64,000 nucleotides of DNA, taken from the NCBI RefSeq assembly GCF_004137255.1, contig NZ_SDWT01000001.1, forward strand, positions 1,860,001 to 1,924,000, written 5' to 3'. Made by a program: the position numbers and the translations under genes. Positions within the stretch are counted from its first letter, which is position 1. Each line of letters begins with the position of its first letter. The notes beneath the pieces were generated by a model. It did no database searches. It saw nothing but the letters and a program-made list of their open reading frames with translations, and was not told the DNA's origin. Origin of the DNA: Nocardioides oleivorans. Its GTDB lineage: Bacteria > Actinomycetota > Actinomycetes > Propionibacteriales > Nocardioidaceae. Of this stretch, positions 16,667 through 24,598 are shown piece by piece.

Positions 16667-18417
16667 GCCTCGTGGTCGCCGCCGCTGCCGTCCTCGGCCT
16701 TGTCACGACCGCGTCCGGCTGGTTCGTCTGGCAGAGCGGTCGCGCCCGTCCGTCCGCGGCATGCCTGGTGCTCGGCGGTGTCGCGCTGCTCGTCGGGAGC
16801 GCGGTCGTCCTGACCGACGTGCCCGGCGTCGCGCCGACGGCGTACGTCCTCGCCGCGGCGCTGCTGCTGCCCCTCGCCGTGCTGGCCTACCCCCGGCTCG
16901 CCTGGCGCGAGCCGGTCTCCTTCGTGCTGCTCATCGTCGTCGCCACGGCCGGTGCCCTCTGCGTGGTGTGGGAGGCGGCGCGGGAGGCGATGGGGTACGT
17001 CCTCGTGGTGGCGCTGCTGCTCCACGCGTGGTGGGCCTACGAGCAGGGCGACGCCGAGGACCGGCGGGCGCTGGCGTGGAGCTCGCTGGCCTGGATCGGC
17101 GGTGGGCTGGCGGCCGCGGCGGTGGGCTTCGTGAGCGAGTCGGCGGGCACCGGTGGCTTCCCCGAGCTGGCTCCGGCGTTCATCGCGTGCCTCGTCGTCG
17201 GACCGGTCGCGATGGTCGTCGGCGTGGTGCGCCCCGACGTGGTCGACGTACGCGGCCTCGTGACCCGGGCCGTGGTGGCGGGGACCGTGCTCGTCGGTTT
17301 CGCCTCCGCCGGGATCGGGATCACCTCGGGCGTCGAGGCGGTCCGCGGGCGTCCGCTGGAGTCGGTGCCGACGATCATGCTCTGCGCGGTCCTCGCCTTC
17401 GGGGTGCGGCCGCTGCAGGTGATGCTGCGCGGCGTCGTCGACCAGCTGCTCTTCGGCGACCGGCCCGACCCGCTGGCCGCGGCGTCGTCCCTCGCCGACC
17501 GGATCGGCGACGACCCGGCGCTCGCGCTGGCCGCCGTGCGCGAGGCGCTCGTCCTGCCCTACGCCAGCATCCGCTCGGGCGGTGAGGAGCTGGCGTCGTC
17601 GGGGACCGAGGTGACGCACACGCGGGTGCTGCCGCTGCGGCTCGGCCAGGACGAGGTGGGGGAGGTCGTCGTCGGGCTGCGCGCCGGGGACTTCGGGCTG
17701 TCGGCCGCGGACGAGGACGTGCTGCGGATCGTCGCGCCGCTGCTGGCGCAGACCCTGCGCGCGCGGCAGATGAGCCGCGACCTGCAGAAGTCGCGGGAGG
17801 CGGTCGTCGCGGCCGTCGAGGAGGAACGACGCCGGCTGCGGCGCGACCTCCACGACGGGCTCGGGCCGACGCTGAGCGGTGTGGCCTTCGCGACCGACGC
17901 GGCGCGCAACCAGGTGCGGTCGGACCCCGACCGCGCGGACCAGCTGCTCGTGCAGCTGCGGGCCGACACGGCCAGCGCCATCACCGAGATCCGACGGCTG
18001 GTCGAGGGCCTGCGGCCTCCCGCGCTGGACGAGCTCGGACTGGAGGGGGCGATCCGGCAGCACGCCTCCACGCTGCACTCCGCCGCAGGCGTGCCGTTGC
18101 CGGTGACCGTGTCGGCCTCGCCGCTGCCTGCCCTGTCGGCTGCCACGGAGGTCGCGGCCTACCGCATCGTGGTCGAGGCGCTCACCAACGTCGTACGCCA
18201 CTCGTCCGCGACGTCCGCCTCCGTCTCGCTCGCCGTGGACGCGGGGGCCCTGGCGCTGGCGGTCCGGGACGACGGGCGGTCCGCAGGTGAGTGGACGCCC
18301 GGCGTCGGGATCGCGTCGATGCGCGAGCGCTCGCTCCAGGTCGGCGGGACGCTGACGGCGTGCGCCACTGGTGAGGGCGGGGTGGTCGAGGCCTCGATCC
18401 CGCTGGGTCCGGCCTAG
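16663..18417 (+). CDS. NarL-type sensor histidine kinase with multi-helix membrane sensor
   Basis: In this 584-residue protein, residues 1-250 contain about eight hydrophobic helices and form a membrane sensor without a large extracellular loop. A short linker region (about 265-365) resembles a degenerate GAF fold. The HisKA_3 dimerisation helix carries phospho-acceptor His397 in RRDLHDGLGP, and the ATPase domain shows an N-box (EALTNVVRHSSA) and a glycine-rich lid (GVGIASMRERS). It would phosphorylate the response regulator encoded just upstream. Its TAG stop overlaps the convergent tetR stop in a shared CTAG at 18414-18417. The stimulus is unknown; multi-helix sensors of this type often monitor membrane state. 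Confidence 0.92.
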   Translation: MSLVVAAAAVLGLVTTASGWFVWQSGRARPSAACLVLGGVALLVGSAVVLTDVPGVAPTAYVLAAALLLPLAVLAYPRLAWREPVSFVLLIVVATAGALCVVWEAAREAMGYVLVVALLLHAWWAYEQGDAEDRRALAWSSLAWIGGGLAAAAVGFVSESAGTGGFPELAPAFIACLVVGPVAMVVGVVRPDVVDVRGLVTRAVVAGTVLVGFASAGIGITSGVEAVRGRPLESVPTIMLCAVLAFGVRPLQVMLRGVVDQLLFGDRPDPLAAASSLADRIGDDPALALAAVREALVLPYASIRSGGEELASSGTEVTHTRVLPLRLGQDEVGEVVVGLRAGDFGLSAADEDVLRIVAPLLAQTLRARQMSRDLQKSREAVVAAVEEERRRLRRDLHDGLGPTLSGVAFATDAARNQVRSDPDRADQLLVQLRADTASAITEIRRLVEGLRPPALDELGLEGAIRQHASTLHSAAGVPLPVTVSASPLPALSAATEVAAYRIVVEALTNVVRHSSATSASVSLAVDAGALALAVRDDGRSAGEWTPGVGIASMRERSLQVGGTLTACATGEGGVVEASIPLGPA

Positions 18418-19067
18418 CCGTTCAGCAGTGTGCGGCTCCAGACGTCGCCCAGTGCGGCGGCGTACTGCTCCGGGGTGCGGCCGCGTGAGGTGTAGGCGGC
18501 GAACCACTCCGGGCTGTTGGTAGACCAGACGAGGTCGGCGATGTCCTGGTCGGTGAGGTCGTCACGCACCTCGCCCGTGACCCGGAGGTCGGCCGCGAGC
18601 TGGAGCATGTTGGTGGCGCGACGCTCGGTGATGTGCCGCCACGCCTGCGCGCACTCGGGGTCGGTGAGTCCGGCGTCCCGCAGGGCGAGCAGCAGCGGCG
18701 AGATCGTCGGCATCAGCCGGGCCAGCGCGGCGGCGTACGTCTCGAGCTTGCGGCGCGCGCCCTCCGCGCGACGGATCTCCTGGACGTAGTCGCGCTCAGT
18801 CGCCGGAAGCGGTTGGGACGACGAGGCGAGCACCATGTCGACCACAGTGAGGAGCAGCTGTGGTTTGCGTCCGACCGCGGTGTATACCGTGTCCACCGAC
18901 ACGCCCGCCTGCCTCGCGATCTCGCTGACCGACGTCGCGGCGTAGCCGCCGGAGACGAACAGGTCGTGCGCGGCACCGAGGACCCGTGCGCGGGTCTGCT
19001 CGGCGGCCGCGCGCCGGGCGGAGGCGTCGTAGGTGCGGGCCTTGCGCTCGGTCGGCACGGGGCCCAC
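18414..19067 (-). CDS. TetR-family transcriptional regulator
   Basis: This 217-residue repressor has the TetR helix-turn-helix at about residues 25-75 (RVLGAAHDLFVSGGYAATS then VSEIARQAGVSVDTVYTAVG). The C-terminal ligand-binding domain is helical and not assignable to a ligand. GTG 19067 is the longest start; GTG 19058 is also possible. It is divergent from a cupin gene, and a perfect inverted repeat lies between them at 19082-19100, so it probably represses both. The ligand may be the small aromatic or quinone substrate handled by the cupin, but that is inference. Confidence 0.9.
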   Translation of the reverse strand: MGPVPTERKARTYDASARRAAAEQTRARVLGAAHDLFVSGGYAATSVSEIARQAGVSVDTVYTAVGRKPQLLLTVVDMVLASSSQPLPATERDYVQEIRRAEGARRKLETYAAALARLMPTISPLLLALRDAGLTDPECAQAWRHITERRATNMLQLAADLRVTGEVRDDLTDQDIADLVWSTNSPEWFAAYTSRGRTPEQYAAALGDVWSRTLLNG

Positions 19068-19081
19068 GGTACTTGATATTC

Positions 19082-19100
19082 ATCCGAAGTCGATTCGGAT
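19082..19100. promoter_or_regulatory. Probable TetR operator
   Basis: This is a perfect inverted repeat: arms ATCCGAA (19082-19088) and TTCGGAT (19094-19100) with a five-base centre. It sits in the 49-base gap between the divergent tetR and cupin starts, the usual place for an autoregulatory TetR operator. No other copy was seen in the window. Confidence 0.7.
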
Positions 19101-19116
19101 CAACGTGGGAGGCCCC

Positions 19117-19632
19117 ATGGACGGCGAAGCGACAGTGGTCATGCGGGAGCCGGGCAGGCCCGCGCACGAGACCTGGGCGATGGGTTCGCTCTTCGAGCAC
19201 CTGCTGGTGGCGGGGGAGTCCGAAGGGCGGCTGGGCGTCGCGGTGGTGACCCAGCCGCCCGGCATCGCGACCCCGCTGCACCGGCACACGCGCGAGGCCG
19301 AGGCGTTCTACCTGCTCGAGGGGGAGATGACCTATCGGGCAGGCGAGGAGCAGTTCGAGCTCTACGCCGGCTGCTTCATGTACCTCCCTCAGGGTCTGCC
19401 GCACGCCTTCCGCACCCGCGGGACGAGTCCCGTGCGCTACCTCGCGCTCACCGAGCCAGGCCACCTGCTCGGGCTGTACGACGAGGTGGGCGTCCCGGCC
19501 TCGGCTCGCCGGATCCCCGGGGAGGGCGAGGGGTTGCCGATGGCCGAGGAGATCGCGCGCTGGAACGAGGTCGGGCCGCGCTACGGGCTCGAGGTGGTCG
19601 GCCCGCCGATCGCCGAGGAGGCTCCGGCCTGA
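19117..19632 (+). CDS. Cupin-domain protein (quercetinase-like)
   Basis: This 171-residue single-cupin protein has motif 1 as HRHTREAEAFYLLEG (two His and one Glu metal ligands) and motif 2 as the YLPQGLPHAF segment (third His). It would bind a transition metal in a beta barrel and resembles quercetin 2,3-dioxygenase-like cupins, but size and motifs alone do not prove dioxygenase activity. ATG 19117 is chosen because GGGAGG lies just upstream and because the open frame further left crosses the operator. It is divergent from tetR and likely under its control. Confidence 0.88.
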   Translation: MDGEATVVMREPGRPAHETWAMGSLFEHLLVAGESEGRLGVAVVTQPPGIATPLHRHTREAEAFYLLEGEMTYRAGEEQFELYAGCFMYLPQGLPHAFRTRGTSPVRYLALTEPGHLLGLYDEVGVPASARRIPGEGEGLPMAEEIARWNEVGPRYGLEVVGPPIAEEAPA

Positions 19633-19706
19633 CGCACTCGGTTTGGGTATCGGCCAGACATTCGCCATGGTGGAGGGGACACATTCGCCATACGGGAGGA
19701 GAGCCC

Positions 19707-19982
19707 ATGCTTGCTCTCACCGAGAACGTGACCGAGATCGTCAACAAGCTCACCGACGAGGTGCCCGGCATCTCCGCGCTGCGCATCGCGACCGAGCCGG
19801 ACGGGGAGTCGCTCTCCGTCAGCCCCGCTGAGGCGGCCGCACCGGACGACGTCGTGCTCGAGCAGGACGGCGCCACCATCTACGTCGACCAGCCGGCGTC
19901 GGAGTTCCTCGCCGACAAGATCCTCGACGGCGGCGTGGACGAGGAAGGCAACATCCAGTTCGCGCTGGGCCAGCAGGCCTGA
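19707..19982 (+). CDS. HesB/IscA-like protein without cysteines
   Basis: This 91-residue protein resembles the A-type iron-sulphur carrier fold: ALTENVTEIVNKL at the start, LRIATEPDGESLSVS, and the IYVDQPASEFLADKILDG turn that corresponds to the core of HesB. It contains no cysteine at all, whereas true IscA/HesB carriers use one internal Cys and a C-terminal Cys-Gly-Cys. It therefore cannot bind a cluster in the usual way. Cysteine-less relatives are common in actinomycetes and their role is unknown. GGAGGA before the ATG is a clear ribosome site, and a strong terminator follows the gene. Confidence 0.85.
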   Translation: MLALTENVTEIVNKLTDEVPGISALRIATEPDGESLSVSPAEAAAPDDVVLEQDGATIYVDQPASEFLADKILDGGVDEEGNIQFALGQQA

Positions 19983-19997
19983 GCTGATCACCAGTGG

Positions 19998-20028
19998 AGC
20001 CCCGAGCCTGTCGACACGGCTCGGGGCT
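19998..20028 (+). terminator. Rho-independent-type terminator
   Basis: An 11-bp perfect stem, AGCCCCGAGCC (19998-20008) pairing with 20018-20028, closes a nine-base loop and is followed by TTCGTTGTC. It lies 15 bases after the HesB-like stop, so it should end that transcript. Confidence 0.8.
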
Positions 20029-20070
20029 TCGTTGTCTCCGGCCCGCTCCGCGGAACGATCTAGACGCGCG

Positions 20071-20511
20071 ATGACCTCGCACGAGACGTGGGACCCGGCG
20101 GCGCCGGGCGTCGTCACGCTGCCGTCAGGGCGGCTGGTGCGCGGCCGCAGCCTGCGTCTGCCCGTGCCCGACGGCGTACGTCCCGACATTGGCGTCTACC
20201 TCCTCGGCTCGCCGCCCGACCCCGTGCCGTGGGAGAGCCGGTGGGTCAGGTGGCCGGACTTCTGGCTGCCGCGCGCCGGGGAAGACGCTCGTACGACGCT
20301 GCGTGAGGCGTGGGAGCGCTCGGTGCACGAGCGCGTCGAGGTGGCGTGCTCCGGCGGGCGTGGTCGGACCGGTACGGCGCTCGCCTGCCTCGCGGTCCTC
20401 GACGGCGTACCTCCGGGCGCCGCCGTGAGGTGGGTGCGCGAGCACTACCACCCGCGGGCGGTCGAGACGCCGTGGCAGCGGCGGTGGGTCGAAGGGTTCG
20501 TGGCGGGCTGA
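20071..20511 (+). CDS. Protein-tyrosine/dual-specificity phosphatase family protein
   Basis: This 146-residue protein carries the Cys-x5-Arg phosphatase loop in the form ACSGGRGRTGTALACLAVL, where the Cys is the nucleophile and the Arg holds phosphate. A candidate general acid Asp lies upstream in WPDFWLP. The usual His before the Cys is replaced by Ala, as in several actinomycete relatives. TAGACG at 20061-20066 lies four bases before the ATG with no ribosome site, so a leaderless mRNA is likely. Its substrate is unknown. Confidence 0.82.
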   Translation: MTSHETWDPAAPGVVTLPSGRLVRGRSLRLPVPDGVRPDIGVYLLGSPPDPVPWESRWVRWPDFWLPRAGEDARTTLREAWERSVHERVEVACSGGRGRTGTALACLAVLDGVPPGAAVRWVREHYHPRAVETPWQRRWVEGFVAG

Positions 20512-20512
20512 G

Positions 20513-20625
20513 GGGTCTCGTGATGGTCGCTAGCGCGACCTCCTCGACCAACGGTGGGCTTGGTTGGGGGCTTCGTTGTGTGTGCGGGTCTCGTGACGGT
20601 CGCTAGCGCGACCTCCTCGACCAGC
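20513..20625. repeat. Two degenerate copies of a dispersed GAGG-type repeat
   Basis: Two inverted copies (about 20513-20556 and 20588-20625) of a roughly 40-bp repeat lie between the phosphatase and cobM. On the minus strand each reads about CTGGTCGAGGAGGTCGCG, then a short GC hairpin, then CGTCACGAGAC. The same family recurs at 22102-22197, 29909-30016 and 55300-55344. Confidence 0.75.
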
Positions 20626-20636
20626 GAAGGCGCGTG

Positions 20637-21374
20637 TCAGGTCCGGGGGCGGTCGGCCTGGTAGAGCCAGGACTCGGCGCCGTCCCGGGCGAGGGCTCGG
20701 CCGACGAGGATGACGGCGGCCTGCGTGAGCTCGGCTGCTTCGACCTGGTCGGCGATGTCGGCGAGCGTGCCGCGGAGGACGAGCTCGTCGGGCTGGGTGG
20801 CGCGGTAGACGACGGCGACGGGGCAGTCGGCGCCGTACTCCTCGACGAGCTCAAGAGCCAGCGACCGGGTCTTCGTGATCGCGAGGTGGAGGCAGAGCGT
20901 CGCTCTGGTGGCGGCGAAGGCGGCGAGCGACTCCGTCTCGGGCATCGCGGTGGAGCGGGCCTGGGTGCGGGTCAGGACCACCGACTGCGTGACGAGGGGG
21001 ACCGTGAGCTCGCGGCCGACAGCGGCGGCAGCGGCGGCGTACGCCGGGACTCCCGGGCACACGTCCCACGCGACCCCGGCGGCGTCGAGTCGGGCGGTCT
21101 GCTCGGCGAGCGCGGAGTAGAGCGAGGGGTCGCCGGAGGTGAGGCGGACGACCTCGAGGCCGTCGGCGGACGCGTCGACCATGACCGAGGTGATCTGGTC
21201 GAGGTCGAGCTTCTGGGTGTCGACCTGGCGGGCGTCGGCGCAGTGGGAGAGCACCTCGGCGTCGAGGTAGGTCCCCGGGTAGAGCACGACGTCGGCGGCT
21301 GCGAGCAACGACGCAGCGCGCAGGGTGATCAGGTCCGCGGCGCCGGGGCCGGCGCCGACGAAGTGGACGGTCAC
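20637..21374 (-). CDS. cobM: Precorrin-4 C11-methyltransferase CobM
   Basis: This 245-residue SAM-dependent methyltransferase of the tetrapyrrole methylase family transfers a methyl to C11 of precorrin-4 in aerobic cobalamin synthesis. Family marks are the N-terminal VHFVGAGPGAADLITLRA loop, LTSGDPSLYSA, and VCPGVPAYAAAAA. GTG 21374 is the start because the protein then begins exactly at the fold, and it overlaps the cobIJ stop in a GTGA junction. It is the last gene of the riboswitch-controlled operon cobH-cobIJ-cobM. The stop lies 12 bases from the repeat pair at 20513-20625, which may act as an end structure. Confidence 0.95.
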   Translation of the reverse strand: MTVHFVGAGPGAADLITLRAASLLAAADVVLYPGTYLDAEVLSHCADARQVDTQKLDLDQITSVMVDASADGLEVVRLTSGDPSLYSALAEQTARLDAAGVAWDVCPGVPAYAAAAAAVGRELTVPLVTQSVVLTRTQARSTAMPETESLAAFAATRATLCLHLAITKTRSLALELVEEYGADCPVAVVYRATQPDELVLRGTLADIADQVEAAELTQAAVILVGRALARDGAESWLYQADRPRT

Positions 21375-22954
21375 TCGCCCTCCACGAACCGCGGCGTCCA
21401 GACCTGTCCGGCTGGGGTCACGGTGGTCGACGAGGCGCCGATGATCAGCAGGCACTTCATGTCGATCGTGTCGGCCTCGAGCTCGGCGAGGGTGGTCACG
21501 GTCAGCGACTCTTCAGAACGCCCGACGTCGCGACCGACCACGACGACCGTGTCGGGGCTGCGGTGCTCGAGGAAGAGCTTCTGCAGGTCGGCGACCTGCG
21601 TGGTGCGGCTGCGCGAGGCGGGGTTGTAGGCCGCGAGCACCAGGTCGGCCTCGGCGATCGCGCGCAGGCGCTTCTCCACCACCGCCCACGGCTTGAGCCG
21701 GTCGCTCAGAGACAGGACCGCGAAGTCCGCGCCCACCGGGGCTCCTGCCTTGGCCGCGACGGCCTGCACGGCGCTGACGCCGGGGACGACCTCGACGGGT
21801 ACGTCGGGAAAGTCGACGGCAGCCTCGAACACGGCACTCGCCATCCCGAAGACGCCCGCGTCCCCGCCGGACACGACGGCCACCTTCTCGCCGCTCTGGG
21901 CCAGCTCGAGTGCGTGGCGGGCGCGGTCGACCTCGACGGTGTTGCCGGACGCGTGGCGGGTGAGGCCCTCGCGCTGGGGGACGCGGTTGACGTAGGGCGC
22001 GTAGCCGACGACGTGGTCGACGTCCTCCAGCGCGGCCCTGGCCTCGGGGGTCAGCCACTTGTCGGGGCCGGGGCCCAGGCCGATCACGCGGAGAGGGCTG
22101 GGGGGTTTCGTGACGGGCGCCAGCGCGCCCTCCTCAACCAGCGAGGGCTGGGCGCCGCCCTCAACCAGCGGGGGGTGCGCGCCCTCCTCGACCAGCGACG
22201 CGGTGGCCGTCCGTCGGCCGTGGGGGTCCTCGGACTTCGAGTCGCCGGGGACGACGATCAGTGAGAAGTAGGGGACGGACGTGGGGTCGACGTCGACCAC
22301 GGGCATCCAGCGCTCGGCGGGCATCGAGGCGCGCTCGACGTAGAGCGCGTGCTCGAGGCGGCCGGCCTGGCGCAGCGCCTCGACCACGCGGGGGAAGGTG
22401 CGGCCGAGCTTCATGATGATGGCGCCGTCGGTGTCGGCGAGGCGGCGGGCGAGCTCGGGCTCCGGGAGGGTGCCGGGGAGGACGGTGAGCACGTCGGTCT
22501 GCCGCACGAGCGGCGAGGCGAGGACGGCGGTGGCGGCGGCGAAGGCCGGCACGCCCGGGACGACCTCGGTCGCGAAGCGCGGGGAGAGGCGGTCGTGGAG
22601 GTACATGAAGGAGCCGTAGAACAGCGGGTCGCCCTCGGCCAGCACCACGACCGTCCGGCCGGCCTCGAGGTGCGCGCCCAGCCGGGCGGAGCAGGACTCG
22701 TAGAACTCGGCCATCGCGCCGGCGTACCCACCCGGGTGCGCGGTCTCGCCCGTCGTCACGGGGTAGCGCAGCTCCTCCTCGATCGCGGTGCTCGGGATGA
22801 GCTCGTCGGCGATGGTGCGGGCGTTGGAGGTCTTGCCGACCCCTGCGTGGTACGCGATCACGTCGGCCTCGGCAATCAGCCGGGCGGCCTTGCGGGTGAT
22901 CAGCTCGGGGTCGCCGGGGCCGAGCCCGACGCCGTACAGCCGGCCGGCGCTCAT
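21371..22954 (-). CDS. cobIJ: Fused precorrin-2 C20- and precorrin-3B C17-methyltransferase CobIJ
   Basis: This is a 527-residue bifunctional enzyme. Residues 1-245 are CobI (LYGVGLGPGDPELITRKA, LAEGDPLFYGSFMYLH, VVPGVPAFAAA) and residues about 286-527 are CobJ (LRVIGLGPGPDKWLTPEA, VSGGDAGVFGMAS, AAYNPASRSRTTQ). The fusion is the usual actinomycete arrangement. The linker, residues about 253-285, is unusual: it contains three imperfect repeats of Leu-Val-Glu-(Glu)-Gly-Ala encoded by copies of the dispersed repeat family. Both catalytic halves remain in frame. ATG 22954 overlaps the cobH stop (ATGA) and the stop overlaps cobM (GTGA), so the operon is tightly coupled. Confidence 0.95.
   Translation of the reverse strand: MSAGRLYGVGLGPGDPELITRKAARLIAEADVIAYHAGVGKTSNARTIADELIPSTAIEEELRYPVTTGETAHPGGYAGAMAEFYESCSARLGAHLEAGRTVVVLAEGDPLFYGSFMYLHDRLSPRFATEVVPGVPAFAAATAVLASPLVRQTDVLTVLPGTLPEPELARRLADTDGAIIMKLGRTFPRVVEALRQAGRLEHALYVERASMPAERWMPVVDVDPTSVPYFSLIVVPGDSKSEDPHGRRTATASLVEEGAHPPLVEGGAQPSLVEEGALAPVTKPPSPLRVIGLGPGPDKWLTPEARAALEDVDHVVGYAPYVNRVPQREGLTRHASGNTVEVDRARHALELAQSGEKVAVVSGGDAGVFGMASAVFEAAVDFPDVPVEVVPGVSAVQAVAAKAGAPVGADFAVLSLSDRLKPWAVVEKRLRAIAEADLVLAAYNPASRSRTTQVADLQKLFLEHRSPDTVVVVGRDVGRSEESLTVTTLAELEADTIDMKCLLIIGASSTTVTPAGQVWTPRFVEGE
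22102..22197. repeat. Dispersed repeat inserted in the cobIJ linker
   Basis: Three tandem partial copies of the intergenic repeat lie inside the coding sequence: 22102-22143 (including the GTTTCGTGACG tail), 22153-22170 and 22177-22197. In the cobIJ frame each CTGGTTGAGGAG-type core reads Leu-Val-Glu-Glu. The frame is preserved throughout and the segment falls exactly between the two enzyme domains. Confidence 0.85.
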
Positions 22955-23634
22955 TCCTTCTCCTGGGCGAGCGCGTTGAGGGCGGAGGCGGTCATCGCCG
23001 AGCCGCCGCGGCGGCCGCGGATGGTGAGGAACGGGATGTCGATCTCGGCCTCCTCCAATGCCTGCTTGGACTCCGCGGCACCGATGAAGCCGACCGGGCA
23101 GCCGACGATCGCGGCCGGGCGCGGAGCACCGTCGAGGATCATCTCGAGCAGGTGGAAGAGGGCGGTGGGGGCGTTGCCGATCGCGATGACGGCGCCGTCG
23201 AAGCGGTTCTCGAGCAGCGACAGCGCGGCGGCGGAGCGCGTCGTACCCATCGCTCTCGCGAGCGCGGGCACCCGCTCGTCGCGGAGTGCGCAGAGCACCT
23301 CGTTGTCCTTCGGCAGCCGGGCGCGGGTGACGCCGCTGGCGACCATGCCGGCGTCGGTGATGATCGGGGCGCCGAGGTTGAGCGCGGTGCGGGCGCTGAC
23401 CACGAGCCGGTCGTGGATGACGAGGTCGTGGGCGAGGTCGATCTGCCCGGTGCCGTGGACCATGCGGACGGCGACCCGCTCGGCGTCGGCGGGCAGGTGG
23501 TCGAACCCGGTCTCGCGGCGGATCGTCGCGAACGAGTCGACGTAGATCGCGGCACCGTCGTCGATGTAGTCGTAGCGCTTGGTCGGGCGCTGGACCCCGC
23601 TCTGGGTCGCGCTCTGGGTGGTCGTCAGGCTCAT
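22951..23634 (-). CDS. cobH: Precorrin-8X methylmutase CobH
   Basis: This 227-residue enzyme moves the C11 methyl to C12, turning precorrin-8X into hydrogenobyrinate. Catalytic His60 lies in RMVHGTGQID. Other family marks are ITDAGMVASGV, AIGNAPTALFHLLE and GCPVGFIGAAESK. The first 18 residues are a Ser/Thr/Gln-rich extension. ATG 23634 directly follows the riboswitch leader, with GGAGCAG as ribosome site. It is the first gene of the minus-strand operon, and its ATGA overlap with cobIJ shows coupling. Confidence 0.95.
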   Translation of the reverse strand: MSLTTTQSATQSGVQRPTKRYDYIDDGAAIYVDSFATIRRETGFDHLPADAERVAVRMVHGTGQIDLAHDLVIHDRLVVSARTALNLGAPIITDAGMVASGVTRARLPKDNEVLCALRDERVPALARAMGTTRSAAALSLLENRFDGAVIAIGNAPTALFHLLEMILDGAPRPAAIVGCPVGFIGAAESKQALEEAEIDIPFLTIRGRRGGSAMTASALNALAQEKE

Positions 23635-23647
23635 CACTGCTCCTCGG

Positions 23648-23763
23648 GGTTCTCGCCCCTGGTCGGCTGGACGTCGCGCGGGCAGTGTCTGGCTTCGTCC
23701 CTCGCGGGGACTGACAGTGGCGGAACCGCCCCGGACTCGCACCGGGTTCCTGCGTCTCGTGAC
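23648..23763 (-). promoter_or_regulatory. Cobalamin riboswitch upstream of cobH
   Basis: Read on the minus strand, the leader shows the conserved cobalamin aptamer parts in order: GGAACCCGGTGCGAGTCCGG, CGGTTCCGCCACTGTCAG (together 23750-23711), then the B12-box-like GCCAGACACTGCC (23693-23681), ending shortly before the cobH ribosome site. A TAGGCT -10 candidate lies at 23775-23770. It should lower cobH-cobIJ-cobM expression when coenzyme B12 is plentiful. Confidence 0.93.
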
Positions 23764-23815
23764 GGGGGCAGCCTAGGGCCTTGCGGCGGCGGTCCGCGTG
23801 GGGGAGTGTCCCGGC

Positions 23816-24502
23816 ATGGACATGATCCCGAGTGCGCAGATCACCGAGGCCGGGCTGACCGACTGGCGCAAGCTGGCCCAGGGGCTCCACGCCCGCTACC
23901 TCGTGGACTCCTTCGCGGACGGCGTACGCCTCGTCTCCGCGATCTCCGACGCCGGTGACGAGGTCGGGCACCACCCGCGCGTCGTGATCGGCAACGGTCA
24001 CGTCGACCTCGAGCTGGTCACGCCGGACGCGATCTACCGCGACGACGACGGCACGGAGTACGTCGTGGAGTGGCCGACGCAGCAGGACCTCGACCTCGCC
24101 CGGACGATCGCCTCGCTCGCCTCCGACCTCGGCCTGACCGCGGACCCGGCGTCGGTCGCGGAGCTCGAGCTCGGGCTCAACGTGGACTCGTCGAGCGACG
24201 TGGCGCCCGTGTGGGCGGCCCTGCTCACCGGCGACCTCGCCTCCCAGGGGCGCGGGTCACCCTCCGACGAGGTGCGCGACGGGTCGAACCGGGTGGCGAA
24301 CCTGTGGTTCGACGACCTCGACGAGGACGCCGCTCCGGGGCAGCGGTTCCACGTGGAGGTGTACGTCGCTGCGGAGGCGCGCGACGCTCGGGTGGCCGCC
24401 GCCCTCGCTGCCGGCGGCACGGTCGTGGACGACTCGCAGGCGCCCGGGCTGACGGTGATCGCCGACCAGGAGGGCAACCGGGGCGTCATCTGCGTGGCGT
24501 GA
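23816..24502 (+). CDS. Pterin-4a-carbinolamine dehydratase-like protein with VOC-like C-terminal half
   Basis: This is a 228-residue two-part protein. Residues about 5-110 match the pterin-4a-carbinolamine dehydratase fold (LTDWRKLAQGLHARYLVDSF, VGHHPRV with the His-His pair, and VDLELVT), and residues about 120-228 look like a VOC/glyoxalase-like domain (VANLWFDDLDED and RFHVEVYV). It could recycle oxidised pterin cofactor or be a domain pair with a new use; no pterin-dependent hydroxylase is nearby. ATG 23816 is favoured over ATG 23822. A CCTAGG at 23773-23778 can serve as -10 for this gene and for the cobH leader on the opposite strand. A large hairpin follows the gene. Confidence 0.85.
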   Translation: MDMIPSAQITEAGLTDWRKLAQGLHARYLVDSFADGVRLVSAISDAGDEVGHHPRVVIGNGHVDLELVTPDAIYRDDDGTEYVVEWPTQQDLDLARTIASLASDLGLTADPASVAELELGLNVDSSSDVAPVWAALLTGDLASQGRGSPSDEVRDGSNRVANLWFDDLDEDAAPGQRFHVEVYVAAEARDARVAAALAAGGTVVDDSQAPGLTVIADQEGNRGVICVA

Positions 24503-24527
24503 TCGCTCGCTGCTCAGCCAGCGGCGA

Positions 24528-24582
24528 GTGGGGAACGGTCGGGTTGGCGTAACCGGCCGGCGGGAACCCGACGGTTCCCCAC
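24528..24582. terminator. Long-stem bidirectional terminator candidate
   Basis: Arms of 18 bp (24528-24545 and 24565-24582, one mismatch; left arm GTGGGGAACGGTCGGGTT) enclose a 19-base loop. The hairpin sits between the convergent pterin-dehydratase-like gene and cobG and ends 16 bases from the cobG stop. There is no T run. Confidence 0.7.
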
Positions 24583-24598
24583 CCGGGTGGCGGGTGGG

